A stretch of DNA of 50,815 bases from Clostridium polynesiense (lineage in GTDB: Bacteria > Bacillota > Clostridia > Clostridiales > Clostridiaceae), in NCBI RefSeq assembly GCF_000820705.1, contig NZ_CCXI01000049.1, positions 1-50,815 of the forward strand, written 5' to 3'. The notes under the pieces are model-generated. The model searched no databases, was not told where the DNA came from, and worked only from the letters and a program-made list of their open reading frames with translations. The translations under genes were made by a program, and so were the position numbers. Positions 1 through 8,602 of this stretch are shown piece by piece; position 1 is the stretch's first letter, and the number at the start of each line of letters is the position of its first letter.

Positions 1-345
1 GAAATAAACTATTCTTATGCAGGATACTGGAAGCCGGAATCCTGGCTGGTGCTTTTTGTTATCTTACTAGTTTCTTTTCTATTTATAGTTTCATTAAATC
101 TATCCAATATTGGAAAAGATGTAAAGGGAAATTTATTAAATACAAAGTATGACAGCTTTACCGGAGGAGAAGAAGAAGAGTATTCTCAAATTGGCGGCCA
201 CGATTTGTTTTGGGGAATGAAATATCAGTTTAGAGTTTATTTTGATGTTTTTCAGAGAGCTCACAGCGGGGTTGTCAACGACTATGTACTATGGGTTATT
301 GCATGCTTAACTGCGGTGATAGTGTACTGCTTCGTGTTTCTATAG
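1..345 (+). CDS. NuoL/EchA-like proton-pumping membrane subunit, C-terminal fragment
   Basis: The frame is open from base 1, so only the last 114 residues of a larger protein are present. They contain two hydrophobic segments (about residues 15-35 and 98-114) separated by an acidic, Gly/Glu-rich loop. This resembles the end of the antiporter-like large subunit (NuoL/MrpD/EchA family) of complex I-related enzymes. The family assignment rests mainly on the neighbours: NuoH-, NuoB- and NuoI-like genes follow directly, 11 bases downstream. In such complexes this subunit carries ion-translocating channels driven by ferredoxin-dependent hydrogen evolution. The fragment alone is weak evidence. The function is inferred from the operon, and the 5' part lies outside the window. 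Confidence 0.6.
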   Translation, partial: EINYSYAGYWKPESWLVLFVILLVSFLFIVSLNLSNIGKDVKGNLLNTKYDSFTGGEEEEYSQIGGHDLFWGMKYQFRVYFDVFQRAHSGVVNDYVLWVIACLTAVIVYCFVFL

Positions 346-356
346 GAGGGATTTAA

Positions 357-1343
357 TTGAAAGATATTTTATTGAATTTATTTTATGTGCTTATATATCC
401 TGGCTTTTTATTCACATTTTTTGCAGGGATTATATTAGCGGGTATAGATAGAAAAATCGTTGCTAGAATGCAGCGGAGAATAGGGCCTCCTTTGCTTCAA
501 CCCTTATATGACTTTTTCAAGCTTGCAGGAAAGGACAGTATAATCCCAAGAAGTGCTGCAAAGAGGGTATTTATTATAGCCCCAATTATAGGTTTAATAA
601 GCGTAATCACTATCTCACTGTTCATCCCTCAATTTGGTTTTAGCTTTATGCCAGAAATTGCTGATATGATAGTTATTATATATTTATTAACTATTCCTGC
701 AGTAGCACTGATTATAGGGGGTTCTTCTTCAGGATCTCCCTTTGCTGGAGTTGGGATATCAAGAGAAATGGTAACAATGCTGGCTTATGAGCTTCCTTTG
801 GTGATAATACTTCTAGCTATAGGAGCTAAGGCTGGATTAGCCTTAGAAGGAAAGGTGACTTTTTCATTAACCACTATACAGCAATACCAGGCAACCAGTG
901 GATTAATGATTTCAAAGTTTTCCCTAATTCCTGCAGCACTAGCCTTCCTCCTTATTATTCCTGCTGAAGTAGGCAGCGTTCCCTTTGATGTAGCTGAAGC
1001 AGAGACTGAAATTTGTGAAGGCCCTTTAGTTGAGTACAGCGGTTTTTATCTTGGAATTTTTAAGCTCACCCAAAATATTAAGATGTTTATAATGACGAGC
1101 TTGTTTATAGCTTTATTCCTTGGAGGTAAAGGTTTTACTCACATGACCTCTGTTCCTGCTTTGAATTTGTTGCTTAATGCTCTGCTTTTAATGTTTTTAA
1201 GCATTATAATAGTATTTTTATCTATATCCTTGATAAAAGGAGTAATAGCCAGAGTAAAGGTTGAACAGGCATTAAAGTTTTACTGGACAGTGCCTACTGG
1301 TCTTGCATTACTCAGCTTAATAATGGTTTACTTCAAGCTTTAA
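357..1343 (+). CDS. NuoH/EchB-like membrane subunit of energy-converting hydrogenase
   Basis: A 328-residue, very hydrophobic protein with about eight predicted membrane helices. It carries signatures of the complex I subunit 1/HyfC/EchB family: RRIGPP near residue 41, GISREM near residue 136, and the acidic EVGSVPFDVAEAETEI loop near residue 205. In this family the subunit anchors the hydrophilic hydrogenase arm to the membrane and couples electron transfer to ion translocation. I chose the TTG start at 357 because an AGGAGGG Shine-Dalgarno lies 7 bases upstream. The gene sits between the NuoL-like fragment and the NuoB-like small subunit, so one operon is very likely. Length is normal for the family. 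Confidence 0.88.
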   Translation: MKDILLNLFYVLIYPGFLFTFFAGIILAGIDRKIVARMQRRIGPPLLQPLYDFFKLAGKDSIIPRSAAKRVFIIAPIIGLISVITISLFIPQFGFSFMPEIADMIVIIYLLTIPAVALIIGGSSSGSPFAGVGISREMVTMLAYELPLVIILLAIGAKAGLALEGKVTFSLTTIQQYQATSGLMISKFSLIPAALAFLLIIPAEVGSVPFDVAEAETEICEGPLVEYSGFYLGIFKLTQNIKMFIMTSLFIALFLGGKGFTHMTSVPALNLLLNALLLMFLSIIIVFLSISLIKGVIARVKVEQALKFYWTVPTGLALLSLIMVYFKL

Positions 1344-1359
1344 AGAAAGAAGGGATTGT

Positions 1360-1797
1360 ATGTTAGATGTGATTAAAAAAAGCAGGGCAAAATCTCCATG
1401 GATATACCATTTAAACACCGGTTCATGCAATGGCTGCGATATAGAGCTTATAGCACTGCTGGGGCCAAAATACGATGTAGAAAGATTTGGAATAAAGCTT
1501 ACCGGCACACCCAGACATGCAGATATAATTATAGTAACAGGGCCTGTTACAGCACAGTCAAAAGATAGAATGCTAAGAGTAATTTCTCAGGTACCTGATC
1601 CTAAGGTAATAGTATCATTAGGATCTTGTCCGCTATCCTGTAATGTGTTTAAAGGAAGCTATTCTATAGTAGGACCTTTAGATAGGTGGGTTCCGGTAGA
1701 TGTATCAGTAGGAGGATGTGCACCAAAGCCTGAGGCAATCATTTCAGGTATTTTAAAAGCCGTGGAAATACTTAAAAGAAAGAGAGGGGTGGAATAA
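1360..1797 (+). CDS. NuoB/EchC-like [NiFe] hydrogenase small subunit
   Basis: A 145-residue iron-sulfur protein of the NuoB/group-4 hydrogenase small-subunit family. The cluster ligands are visible: Cys23 and Cys26 in GSCNGCD, Cys90 in GSCP, and Cys120 in GGCAPKP. The CNGCD form, rather than the CCA form of respiratory complex I, points to a ferredoxin-linked hydrogenase (Ech, Mbh or Hyc type). The protein should hold the [4Fe-4S] cluster next to the active site of the large subunit, which is not seen here and must be encoded upstream if present. It starts 16 bases after the NuoH-like gene and touches the next gene, so translation is probably coupled. Confidence 0.9.
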   Translation: MLDVIKKSRAKSPWIYHLNTGSCNGCDIELIALLGPKYDVERFGIKLTGTPRHADIIIVTGPVTAQSKDRMLRVISQVPDPKVIVSLGSCPLSCNVFKGSYSIVGPLDRWVPVDVSVGGCAPKPEAIISGILKAVEILKRKRGVE

Positions 1798-2220
1798 ATG
1801 GGTGGAATACCTTATTTAAAGGATGGACTTTTAAATTTATTTAAGAAGCCTGTTACTAAAGCTTATCCGGAAGAACCGGTAGAAGCTCCGGAAGGATACA
1901 GAGGTAAAATAGTATTTCATCCTGAGCTCTGCATTGGCTGTGGTTTATGTATGAGAATCTGCTCTCCTGCTTCGATTACAAAAAGTATGGTAAATGTGGA
2001 AGGCGGACAGGAAATTACCATGTCCTTTAATATGGCCTCCTGTACCTTTTGTTCAATGTGCAGAGATTTTTGCCCTAAAAAAGCCATAGAATTTACAAGG
2101 GAATATAATTTGGTGGTTGAGGATAAAAATGAGTTGATGATAAGCGGTACATTTATTAAAAAGCTTCCTCCAAAGCCGCCAGCTCCTCAAAAAAAGAATG
2201 AAGAGAAAAAGCAGAACTGA
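1798..2220 (+). CDS. NuoI/EchF-like two-[4Fe-4S] ferredoxin subunit
   Basis: A 140-residue polyferredoxin with two CxxCxxCxxxC motifs: CIGCGLCMRIC near residue 46 and CTFCSMCRDFC near residue 82. The tail is Pro/Lys-rich. In Ech, Mbh and Hyc complexes this subunit carries electrons from soluble ferredoxin to the small subunit. The start codon directly follows the NuoB-like stop, and an AGAGAGGGG Shine-Dalgarno lies inside the end of that gene. It is the last gene of the operon: about 100 noncoding bases follow, then deoC with its own Shine-Dalgarno. I cannot tell an Ech from an Mbh-type enzyme without the upstream genes. Confidence 0.85.
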   Translation: MGGIPYLKDGLLNLFKKPVTKAYPEEPVEAPEGYRGKIVFHPELCIGCGLCMRICSPASITKSMVNVEGGQEITMSFNMASCTFCSMCRDFCPKKAIEFTREYNLVVEDKNELMISGTFIKKLPPKPPAPQKKNEEKKQN

Positions 2221-2323
2221 AAGCCGCTTTAAGTGTATATAATCTCCTTGATAAAAACAAAATATAATAGACTTATATATAGGATTGAGTTAATATAAGA
2301 ATAAGGTATATATAATCAGGAGG

Positions 2324-3003
2324 ATGAAAATGGAAAAAAATCAATTAGCTAAAATGATAGACCATACTCTGCTTAAGCCTGAGGCTAATGAGTCGGGTAT
2401 TAGAAAACTATGTAAAGAAGCCTTAGAATATAACTTTGCTTCAGTTTGCATTAATCCCTGTTATGTTAAATTATGTTCAGATGAACTTAAAGAAAGTGAA
2501 GTAAAGGTTTGTACTGTAATAGGATTTCCTTTAGGAGCTACTACTTCAGAAGTAAAAGCCTTTGAAACAAAAAATGCCATTGAAAATGGTGCTGAAGAAG
2601 TAGATATGGTTATAAATGTAGGGAAGCTTAAGGACAAAACTTCGAATATGTGAAGAAGGATATAGAAGCTGTGGTTAATGCGGCTAAAGGAAAGGCTCTT
2701 ACAAAGGTTATACTTGAAACCTGCCTTTTAACCGATGAAGAAAAGGTGATTGCCTGCAAACTTTCAAAAGAAGCAGGAGCTGATTACGTGAAGACCTCTA
2801 CAGGCTTCTCAACAGGAGGAGCCACTTATGAGGATATAAAGCTCATGAGAGAAACTGTTGGACCTGATATGGGGGTTAAAGCTTCAGGAGGGGTTAGAAC
2901 CTATGAGGATACAGTAAAATTAATCGAAGCAGGTGCTTCAAGAATAGGTGCTTCAGCTTCAGTTGCTATCTGCCAAGGATTAAAGAGCGATTCTGATTAC
3001 TAA
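2324..3003 (+). CDS. deoC: deoxyribose-phosphate aldolase, frame broken once
   Basis: DeoC cleaves 2-deoxyribose 5-phosphate to glyceraldehyde 3-phosphate and acetaldehyde in deoxynucleoside catabolism. Family motifs are clear: [11 protein letters not shown] at the start, [32 protein letters not shown], then [14 protein letters not shown] with the Schiff-base Lys, and [12 protein letters not shown]. The frame breaks at the A run 2636-2639. As written it stops at 2651-2653. Adding one A restores [15 protein letters not shown] and a normal protein of about 220 residues. AGGAGG precedes the ATG. All catalytic regions are intact on both sides, so a missing base in the sequence is more likely than an old pseudogene. 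Confidence 0.85.
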
Positions 3004-3067
3004 ACAAACAGTAAAAGTGTAACATGTAGTTTTGCATGGTTTAAGAACTAAATAATTAAATGTATAA

Positions 3068-3158
3068 AAACCATTCCTATTTTTTGGTTTCTCGAATATT
3101 AATATAATAGACAACTATTATAAAAGGGGGAACTGATTATAAATAATAGGAATGGTTT
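3068..3158. repeat. 14-bp inverted repeat upstream of the Lon-like gene
   Basis: Bases 3068-3081 (AAACCATTCCTATT) are the exact reverse complement of 3145-3158. The arms are 63 bases apart in the deoC/Lon-like gap. A TATAAT lies between them at 3103-3108, and a purine-rich AAAAGGGGG follows at 3123-3129 without an ordinary start codon after it. The left arm can also pair locally (AAACCA with TGGTTT at 3085-3090). It could be an operator, a long-range RNA hairpin, or the remnant of a small mobile element. I cannot decide between these. Confidence 0.55.
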
Positions 3159-3183
3159 CTATTATTTATAAAACAGGAATGCG

Positions 3184-5485
3184 ATGAAAAGGGAATTAAC
3201 TCCTAAGGAGATTATTTATAATTTAAACTCAGAGAGAAAATGGGAGGGAGAAGAATATTCTCAGGATATAGAATATTTCGAAATACTAAAAAAGATTGAA
3301 ATGTCATTAAGCATTAAAAATGACGGATTTAATTTATATATAATTGATAACTATTCTAAAGATAAAATGGAAAAGATAATAAACTATGTAAAGTTTATAT
3401 ATGAAAAGTATGAAAGACCAAAAGATATCTGCTATGTGACTTTAGAAGATGTGAAAGCCCCCCAAGTGCTATATCTCAATAACTGTGGAGGAATTAAACT
3501 AAAGGAAAAACTTGAAATAATTCAGGAAATATATTCTGAAAAGATTTTTTCTTTTTACAATAGCTCCATCAATAAAGAAAAAGAATCAGTGATGGAATAT
3601 GTTCAGAAGCAGAGAAATATATATATTGGCAGTCTTATGGATATGGCTAAAACTGAGGGCTTTGATGTAAAACAGACCAAGATAGGCTTTGTTTTTATAC
3701 CTCTAAAAGAAGGTATGACCATGACGGAAAGGGAATATGATGATTTAGAGCTTCTAAGTAAGGATGAAATAATTAATAGGGCTTTAAAGTTAAAAGAGGA
3801 TGCAGAGGATGTAATTAACAAGCTGAAGGATGTAGAAAATGAATCTATACAAAGAGTAAAAAATATTTTCAGTGATTATCTGGAAAAAGAAATGCAGGAA
3901 TTAAAAAAGGATATAGAAAAGGAATTTGAAAATGACCTGCAGGCATTGGATTATTTGAGTTATGTATGCAGTTATATTGAAGAAAAGGTTGTTGAAAAAT
4001 ATTCTTTCAGTTATGAAGATGATGAAGAAAGCATAACTGAAATCATTTATCGATTTATGGTTAATGTATTAGTTGATAATTCTATGAACCGCTGCCCGCC
4101 GGTAATATTTGAACAGGATCCTAATATAAACAATTTAATCGGTAATATTGAATATGAAAATCGAAATGGAGTTTACTCCACAGACATTTCACTGATAAAA
4201 GCAGGAAGCATATTAAAAGCCAATGAAGGATGTATAATACTGAGATTGAATGATCTGCTCACAAATCCAGGAGGATATTATTATTTAAAAAAAGTTCTTT
4301 TAACCGGTAAGATAAACCTTGACTATAATAAAGGGTATCTTGAGTTTATTTCTCTTTCCGGTTTAAAGCCAATGGAAATAGAGGTTAAGGTGAAGGTTCT
4401 CCTCCTTGGGGATTATGAAAGCTATGATATACTATATCATCATGATGAAGACTTTAAAAATATATTTAAAATAAGAGTTCAATATATGGAAGAAAAAGGA
4501 TTAAGTTCAGAATTATTAGAAGCTGTAAATAAAAGTATAAAAAAGATAATTGAGGGAAATAAGCTTTTACCCATTAAGCAGGATGGAATTAAAGAAATTG
4601 TGAAGAGATTATCCAGAAAAGCAGGAAGCAGAAAAAAGATTTCTTTTGATATAAATGAAGTTGAAAGGCTGCTTATACTTTCAAATAATATGGCAGAAGC
4701 AAAGGGGAAAAATCATATAGAGGCAGAAGATATAATAAATTTAGCTTATGAGAAAGATATATATGAAGAAGAAACTTTAGATTTATATAAAATAAAAAAT
4801 ATTATTTACTGCAAGGGGAAAAAAGATTGGAAATATAAATGGGTTGTCGGTGGTTGACAGTGGATATTTTAGTTTTGGCAAACCTGTTAAAATCACCTGC
4901 ATATGCTGCAAAGGTGAAGGGGCTATATTAGACTCACAAAAAGAAAGCAATTTAAGCGGAAGCATCCACGAAAAATCTATAAGCATTTTAAAGGGATATA
5001 TAAATAAATTCATTTTTTCCTATGAAAAAATTCCTGTAGATTTTCATATGAGCTTTGAACAGATTTATGGAAAGATAGATGGAGATTCTGCTTCTGTTGC
5101 TGAAGCTGTATGTATGCTTTCTTCTCTATGCAAAATACCAATAAGACAGAATATAGCAGTTACCGGATCTATGGATCAGTTCGGAGAGGTTCAGGCAGTT
5201 GGAGGAATAAATGAAAAAATAGAAGGCTTTTTTAATGTTTGTAAGGCAGTGGACAGCGTTAAAGATAAAGCTGTTTTGATTCCTAAAGCAAACATAGATG
5301 ATATAGTCCTAAATCCTGAGGTGGAAGAGGCTGTTAGATTAGGGTACTTTAAAATATTTACTATGGAAAACATTGAAGATGCAGTGGAAGTGTTAATGAG
5401 CTTCGAAAGCTATTCTGTTGAAAATATTTATAATACAGCAAGTGAGGAATTGAAAAAATATACTAAGTATAAGGATAAGTTATAA
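3184..5485 (+). CDS. Lon-like (LonB/AAA_32 family) protease, degenerate ATPase half, frame broken once
   Basis: Two overlapping frames (3184-4857 and 4844-5485) together make one Lon-like protease of about 765 residues. The C-terminal part has the Lon catalytic dyad: Ser in DGDSAS (codon 5087-5089) and Lys in GGINEKIEG (codon 5216-5218). The N-terminal part has the family layout (ELTPKEI start, helical middle, GSILKANEGCIILRLNDLLTN). The Walker A position (about residues 55-62) reads DNYSKDKM instead of GxxxxGKT, and the Walker B-like segment lacks the usual acidic residue, having Arg354. ATP use is therefore doubtful. The frame changes at the A6 run 4819-4824. Removing one base, or adding two A, joins CKGKK to IGNINGLSVVDSG as in relatives. 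The start is the ATG at 3184, with only a weak AGGA before it. Confidence 0.8.
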
Positions 5486-5492
5486 TATTAAT

Positions 5493-5521
5493 TTGAATAG
5501 ATTTTCGGGATTCTATATAAT
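5493..5521 (+). promoter_or_regulatory. sigma-A type promoter for the cysteine desulfurase gene
   Basis: TTGAAT at 5493-5498, a 17-base spacer, and TATAAT at 5516-5521. It lies about 50 bases before the AGGAGG Shine-Dalgarno and ATG of the cysteine desulfurase gene. Seen directly, not tested. Confidence 0.6.
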
Positions 5522-5574
5522 TATCATATAATAACTAATAATGTATTTGTATTAACCACAGGAGGTTTATTAAT

Positions 5575-6684
5575 ATGATTTATCTAGATTATAACGCAAC
5601 CACCCCTATAGATCCCAAAGTAAAAGCTGCAATGGAGCCATATATAAATGAAATTTTCGGAAATCCATCCAGCAATCATTACTATGGATTTAAAAGTATG
5701 CTTGCAGTAAAAAAAGCAAGAAATCAAGTGGCAAGCCTTATAAATTCAGAGTCTGAAGAAATAATTTTTACAAGCGGAGGAAGCGAAGCTGATAATATGG
5801 TTTTAAAAGGGGTAGCATTTACTTACGGAAATAAAGGAAGGCATATTATAACCTCTGCTATTGAACATCCTGCAATTATAAGCCCTTGCAGATATTTAGA
5901 AAAGCTTGGTTATGAAGTAACTTATCTGCCTGCAGATTCTGAGGGACGAATTACTCCTCATAGTGTTGAAAAAGCAATAAGAAAAGATACCATATTAATA
6001 AGTATCATGCATTCAAATAATGAAACAGGAACACTTCAACCCATAAAGGAAATTGGCGAAATAGCTAAAAAAAATAATGTGCTTTTTCATTCGGATGCCT
6101 CTCAGTCCTTAGGAAAAGTTCCTGTGGATGTTAAGGAATTGCAGGTTGATTTCCTAACCATTGCAGGGCATAAAATGTATGCTCCAAAAGGCATAGGTGC
6201 ACTTTTTATAAGAAAAGGATTGGAAATAGAGCCTTTAATTCATGGAGCTTCCCATGAAAGCGGAAGACGTGCCGGAACGGAAAATGTAATTTTTGATGTG
6301 GCGTTAGGAGAAGCCTGTTCCCTAGCTGAAGAAAGCCTGAAATGTCCACATATTAAAGAACTTACAGACTATTTTTATGATGGGATAAGGGATATTTTTA
6401 AGGATAAAATAAAGCTCAATGGTCACAGCATTTATAAGCTTCCCAATACTTTGAATATAAGTTTTATAGGAAGAGATGGAAATGAAGTTTTAAATCAATT
6501 GGAAGATGTTGCTGCTTCAACAGGATCTGCCTGTCATTCAGGGATGACAGAGATATCACCGGTACTAAAAGCAATGAATATACCGCAGGACATAGCTAGA
6601 GGAGCAGTAAGGTTCAGCTTGGGAAGATTTACTACAAAGACAGAAATACAGATGGTTTTAGATAAATTAAGGCTTATTGATTAA
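5575..6684 (+). CDS. cysteine desulfurase (NifS/IscS class)
   Basis: A 369-residue PLP enzyme that takes sulfur from L-cysteine for Fe-S clusters or thiolated tRNA. The N-terminus MIYLDYNATTPIDP is typical. Other motifs: SGGSEADN near residue 68, HSNNETG, the cofactor Asp-Ala region HSDASQSLGK, Lys200 in AGHKMYAPKG forming the Schiff base, and the catalytic Cys320 in STGSACHSG. Length and motifs fit class I desulfurases. AGGAGG lies 7 bases before the ATG. The gene has its own promoter and a terminator, with no iscU, thiI or mnmA partner beside it, so the sulfur acceptor cannot be inferred from context. I leave iscS versus nifS open. Confidence 0.93.
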   Translation: MIYLDYNATTPIDPKVKAAMEPYINEIFGNPSSNHYYGFKSMLAVKKARNQVASLINSESEEIIFTSGGSEADNMVLKGVAFTYGNKGRHIITSAIEHPAIISPCRYLEKLGYEVTYLPADSEGRITPHSVEKAIRKDTILISIMHSNNETGTLQPIKEIGEIAKKNNVLFHSDASQSLGKVPVDVKELQVDFLTIAGHKMYAPKGIGALFIRKGLEIEPLIHGASHESGRRAGTENVIFDVALGEACSLAEESLKCPHIKELTDYFYDGIRDIFKDKIKLNGHSIYKLPNTLNISFIGRDGNEVLNQLEDVAASTGSACHSGMTEISPVLKAMNIPQDIARGAVRFSLGRFTTKTEIQMVLDKLRLID

Positions 6685-6698
6685 AGAATTAATTTTTT

Positions 6699-6728
6699 AG
6701 CAGGGACATAAGTTCCTGCTGTTTTTTT
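6699..6728 (+). terminator. intrinsic terminator after cysteine desulfurase
   Basis: AGCAGGGA (6699-6706) pairs with TTCCTGCT (6713-6720), including one G-T pair, around a short loop. A run of seven T follows. It separates the desulfurase gene from the spoIIA operon. Confidence 0.8.
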
Positions 6729-6776
6729 ATAAATAATGAAGATAATAATGGAATGGCAGGCGCTATTGAAGAATAT

Positions 6777-6808
6777 TAAGGAATAACCATTGACAACGGA
6801 TGAAAAAT
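6777..6808 (+). promoter_or_regulatory. possible sigma-H type promoter of spoIIA
   Basis: The spoIIA operon of spore formers is normally read by sigma-H with Spo0A. Here AAGGAATA (6778-6785) resembles the sigma-H -35 element (RNAGGAWWW). GATGAAAAA begins 13 bases further on and resembles RNNGAATWW with one mismatch. The spacing is one base longer than usual. I see no clear Spo0A box. This is a weak candidate only. Confidence 0.3.
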
Positions 6809-6904
6809 AAAATAGTATATATGGTAAAAGAAGTAAAAAAATATATAACTTGGAAGTAAAAAGAACAGCGAGGGAGGTGAAGGCTCTTTAATTAGAGTTT
6901 GATT

Positions 6905-7240
6905 ATGTATTTAAAAATAAATAAAGAGCAAAACATTTTAATTGTAGGGTTAAATGGCGAGTTAGATCACCATAGTGCTGAAGAGGTAAGAAATAAAATC
7001 GATGATAGATTAGATAGGGATAAAATTAAAACTTTAATTCTCGATTTTTCAGGTGTAACCTTTATGGACTCTTCAGGTATAGGGGTTGTTATAGGCAGAT
7101 ATAAGAAGATGAGCATGAGGGACGGCTCATTGCTTATTGCTTCAATAAACAATAATGTAAAGAAGGTCTTTGAATTGTCTGGTTTATTTAAAATAATTAC
7201 AGCATTTGATACTGTGGAAGAAGCATTTAATAACATTTAG
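6905..7240 (+). CDS. spoIIAA: anti-sigma F factor antagonist SpoIIAA
   Basis: A 111-residue STAS-domain protein. Unphosphorylated SpoIIAA binds SpoIIAB and frees sigma-F in the forespore. [11 protein letters not shown] (near residue 18) and the phosphorylated Ser segment [16 protein letters not shown] (near residue 50) are diagnostic. It is the first of three tightly packed genes (spoIIAA-spoIIAB-sigF). The start is uncertain: TTG 6899 and ATG 6905 are in frame, but the only strong Shine-Dalgarno (AGGGAGGTGA, 6871-6880) lies about 25 bases upstream of the ATG. A poor AGAG at 6894-6897 is properly spaced. I chose ATG 6905. Confidence 0.94.
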   Translation: MYLKINKEQNILIVGLNGELDHHSAEEVRNKIDDRLDRDKIKTLILDFSGVTFMDSSGIGVVIGRYKKMSMRDGSLLIASINNNVKKVFELSGLFKIITAFDTVEEAFNNI

Positions 7241-7253
7241 TGGGGGAATAGAA

Positions 7254-7685
7254 ATGAATGATAATATTATGAAAATAGAATTTTTGAGTAAATCGCAAAA
7301 TGAAAGTTTTGCCAGAGTTGCTGTGGCTGCTTTTGTTTCCCAGCTTGATCCTACCATTGAAGAGTTAACTGATGTAAAAACGGCTGTATCCGAAGCGGTA
7401 ACAAATGCTATCATACACGGATATAACAGTAGGGATGATGAAATGGTTTATATAGAAGCTTCTATCAAAGAAACCGTAGTTACAATAATGATACAGGACA
7501 ATGGAACGGGTATAGAGGATATAAACCTTGCAAGACAGCCTCTTTATACGTCACGACCTGATTTGGAGAGGTCAGGCATGGGATTTACTGTGATGGAAAC
7601 CTTTATGGATAGCCTTGAGGTTTTTAGTGAAAAAAATAAAGGGACAAAAGTTATAATGAAGAAAAAATTCCTTTCTTTGAATTAG
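7254..7685 (+). CDS. spoIIAB: anti-sigma F factor SpoIIAB (serine kinase)
   Basis: A 143-residue GHKL-fold kinase that holds sigma-F inactive and phosphorylates SpoIIAA. The N box [11 protein letters not shown] and the G1/G2 boxes DNGTGIEDI and [11 protein letters not shown] are present. The ATG at 7254 follows GTGGGGG (7240-7246) with good spacing. A longer frame from 7206 would overlap spoIIAA and lacks a Shine-Dalgarno, so I rejected it. The gene ends one base before a sigF GTG codon, as expected for a co-translated operon. Family and context agree completely. Confidence 0.96.
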   Translation: MNDNIMKIEFLSKSQNESFARVAVAAFVSQLDPTIEELTDVKTAVSEAVTNAIIHGYNSRDDEMVYIEASIKETVVTIMIQDNGTGIEDINLARQPLYTSRPDLERSGMGFTVMETFMDSLEVFSEKNKGTKVIMKKKFLSLN

Positions 7686-7694
7686 GTGGCTCAT

Positions 7695-8450
7695 ATGGAT
7701 GAAGGAATCTTAAAAAAAGATGATTTGAATTATGATGATAATACAAAGCTTATTATCTTAGCTAAAAATGGCAGTAAACAAGCTATGGAAAAGCTTATAG
7801 AAATAAATTTTCCTCTGGTTGCTTCTATAAGTAAGAAGTTTCTTAACAGAGGCTATGACTACGAAGACATTTTTCAGATAGGATCTATGGGACTTGTAAA
7901 AGCTATAAACAACTTTGATACTCAATATAATGTAAAATTTTCCACCTATGCTGTACCTATGATAATTGGAGAAATAAAGAGATTTTTAAGAGATGACGGA
8001 ATAATTAAGGTGAGCAGAAATACAAAAAATCTTGCAAGAAAGCTTCATTATGATAAAGAAGAATTAACAAAAAAATTAGATAGAGAACCTACAGTAGAGG
8101 AACTGGCTAATTTTACAGGGATAGAAAAGGAAGAAATTATCTTTGCCATTGAATCTTCAAACAGTATGCAGTATCTCTATGATACCATACATCAGGATGA
8201 CGGTTCTCCAGTGCTTTTAATCGATAAGCTCAGCGAAAGTGCAGAAGATGATAAGAATATGATAGATAAGTTAGCCCTTAAAGAAGCTTTAAGTAATTTA
8301 GACGGAAAAGCCAGACAAATCATAATGCTCAGATACTTTAAAGATAAGACTCAAACCCAGGTTGCTAATCTTTTGGGAATCAGTCAGGTACAGGTTTCAA
8401 GGATAGAAAAAAAGGTTTTAAAGCAGATGAGAGATAGATTAGGAGAATAA
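7695..8450 (+). CDS. sigF: RNA polymerase sigma-F factor, forespore-specific
   Basis: A 251-residue sigma-70 family protein and the first compartment-specific sigma factor of the forespore. Region 2 reads YEDIFQIGSMGLVKAINNFD followed by KFSTYAVPMIIGEIKRFLRDDG. Region 4 ends TQTQVANLLGISQVQVSRIEKKVL. The ATG at 7695 is 5 bases after AGGTGG (7684-7689), a better start than the GTG at 7686 inside that Shine-Dalgarno. The position after spoIIAB confirms sigma-F rather than sigma-G or sigma-B. A terminator starts at the stop codon, so the downstream ATPase-like gene is not in the same simple transcript. Confidence 0.96.
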   Translation: MDEGILKKDDLNYDDNTKLIILAKNGSKQAMEKLIEINFPLVASISKKFLNRGYDYEDIFQIGSMGLVKAINNFDTQYNVKFSTYAVPMIIGEIKRFLRDDGIIKVSRNTKNLARKLHYDKEELTKKLDREPTVEELANFTGIEKEEIIFAIESSNSMQYLYDTIHQDDGSPVLLIDKLSESAEDDKNMIDKLALKEALSNLDGKARQIIMLRYFKDKTQTQVANLLGISQVQVSRIEKKVLKQMRDRLGE

Positions 8451-8477
8451 ACACTTCTTTTGGAAGTGTTTTTATTT
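8449..8477 (+). terminator. intrinsic terminator of the spoIIA operon
   Basis: AAACACTTC (8449-8457) pairs perfectly with GAAGTGTTT (8463-8471) around TTTTG. TTATTTT follows. It overlaps the sigF stop codon. Confidence 0.85.
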
Positions 8478-8602
8478 TGTTCGATATACAGAAGGAGAGT
8501 AAAGAATTATAATGAATATATAGATACATATAATGGATTTTTAAGTAATACTAAAAATTTACGATAAATAATTAAAAGATATTTAAAAGGTGAGTGAAAA
8601 TA

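Noticed and set aside
2220-2323. Possible promoter boxes in the gap before deoC
   Set aside because: Several TATAAT-like strings exist, but none has a -35 box at acceptable spacing; AT-rich background explains them.
6894-6903. AGAGTTTGAT before spoIIAA, identical to the start of a 16S rRNA primer site
   Set aside because: Only ten bases match; the sequence that follows is spoIIAA, not 16S rRNA. Chance in AT-rich DNA.
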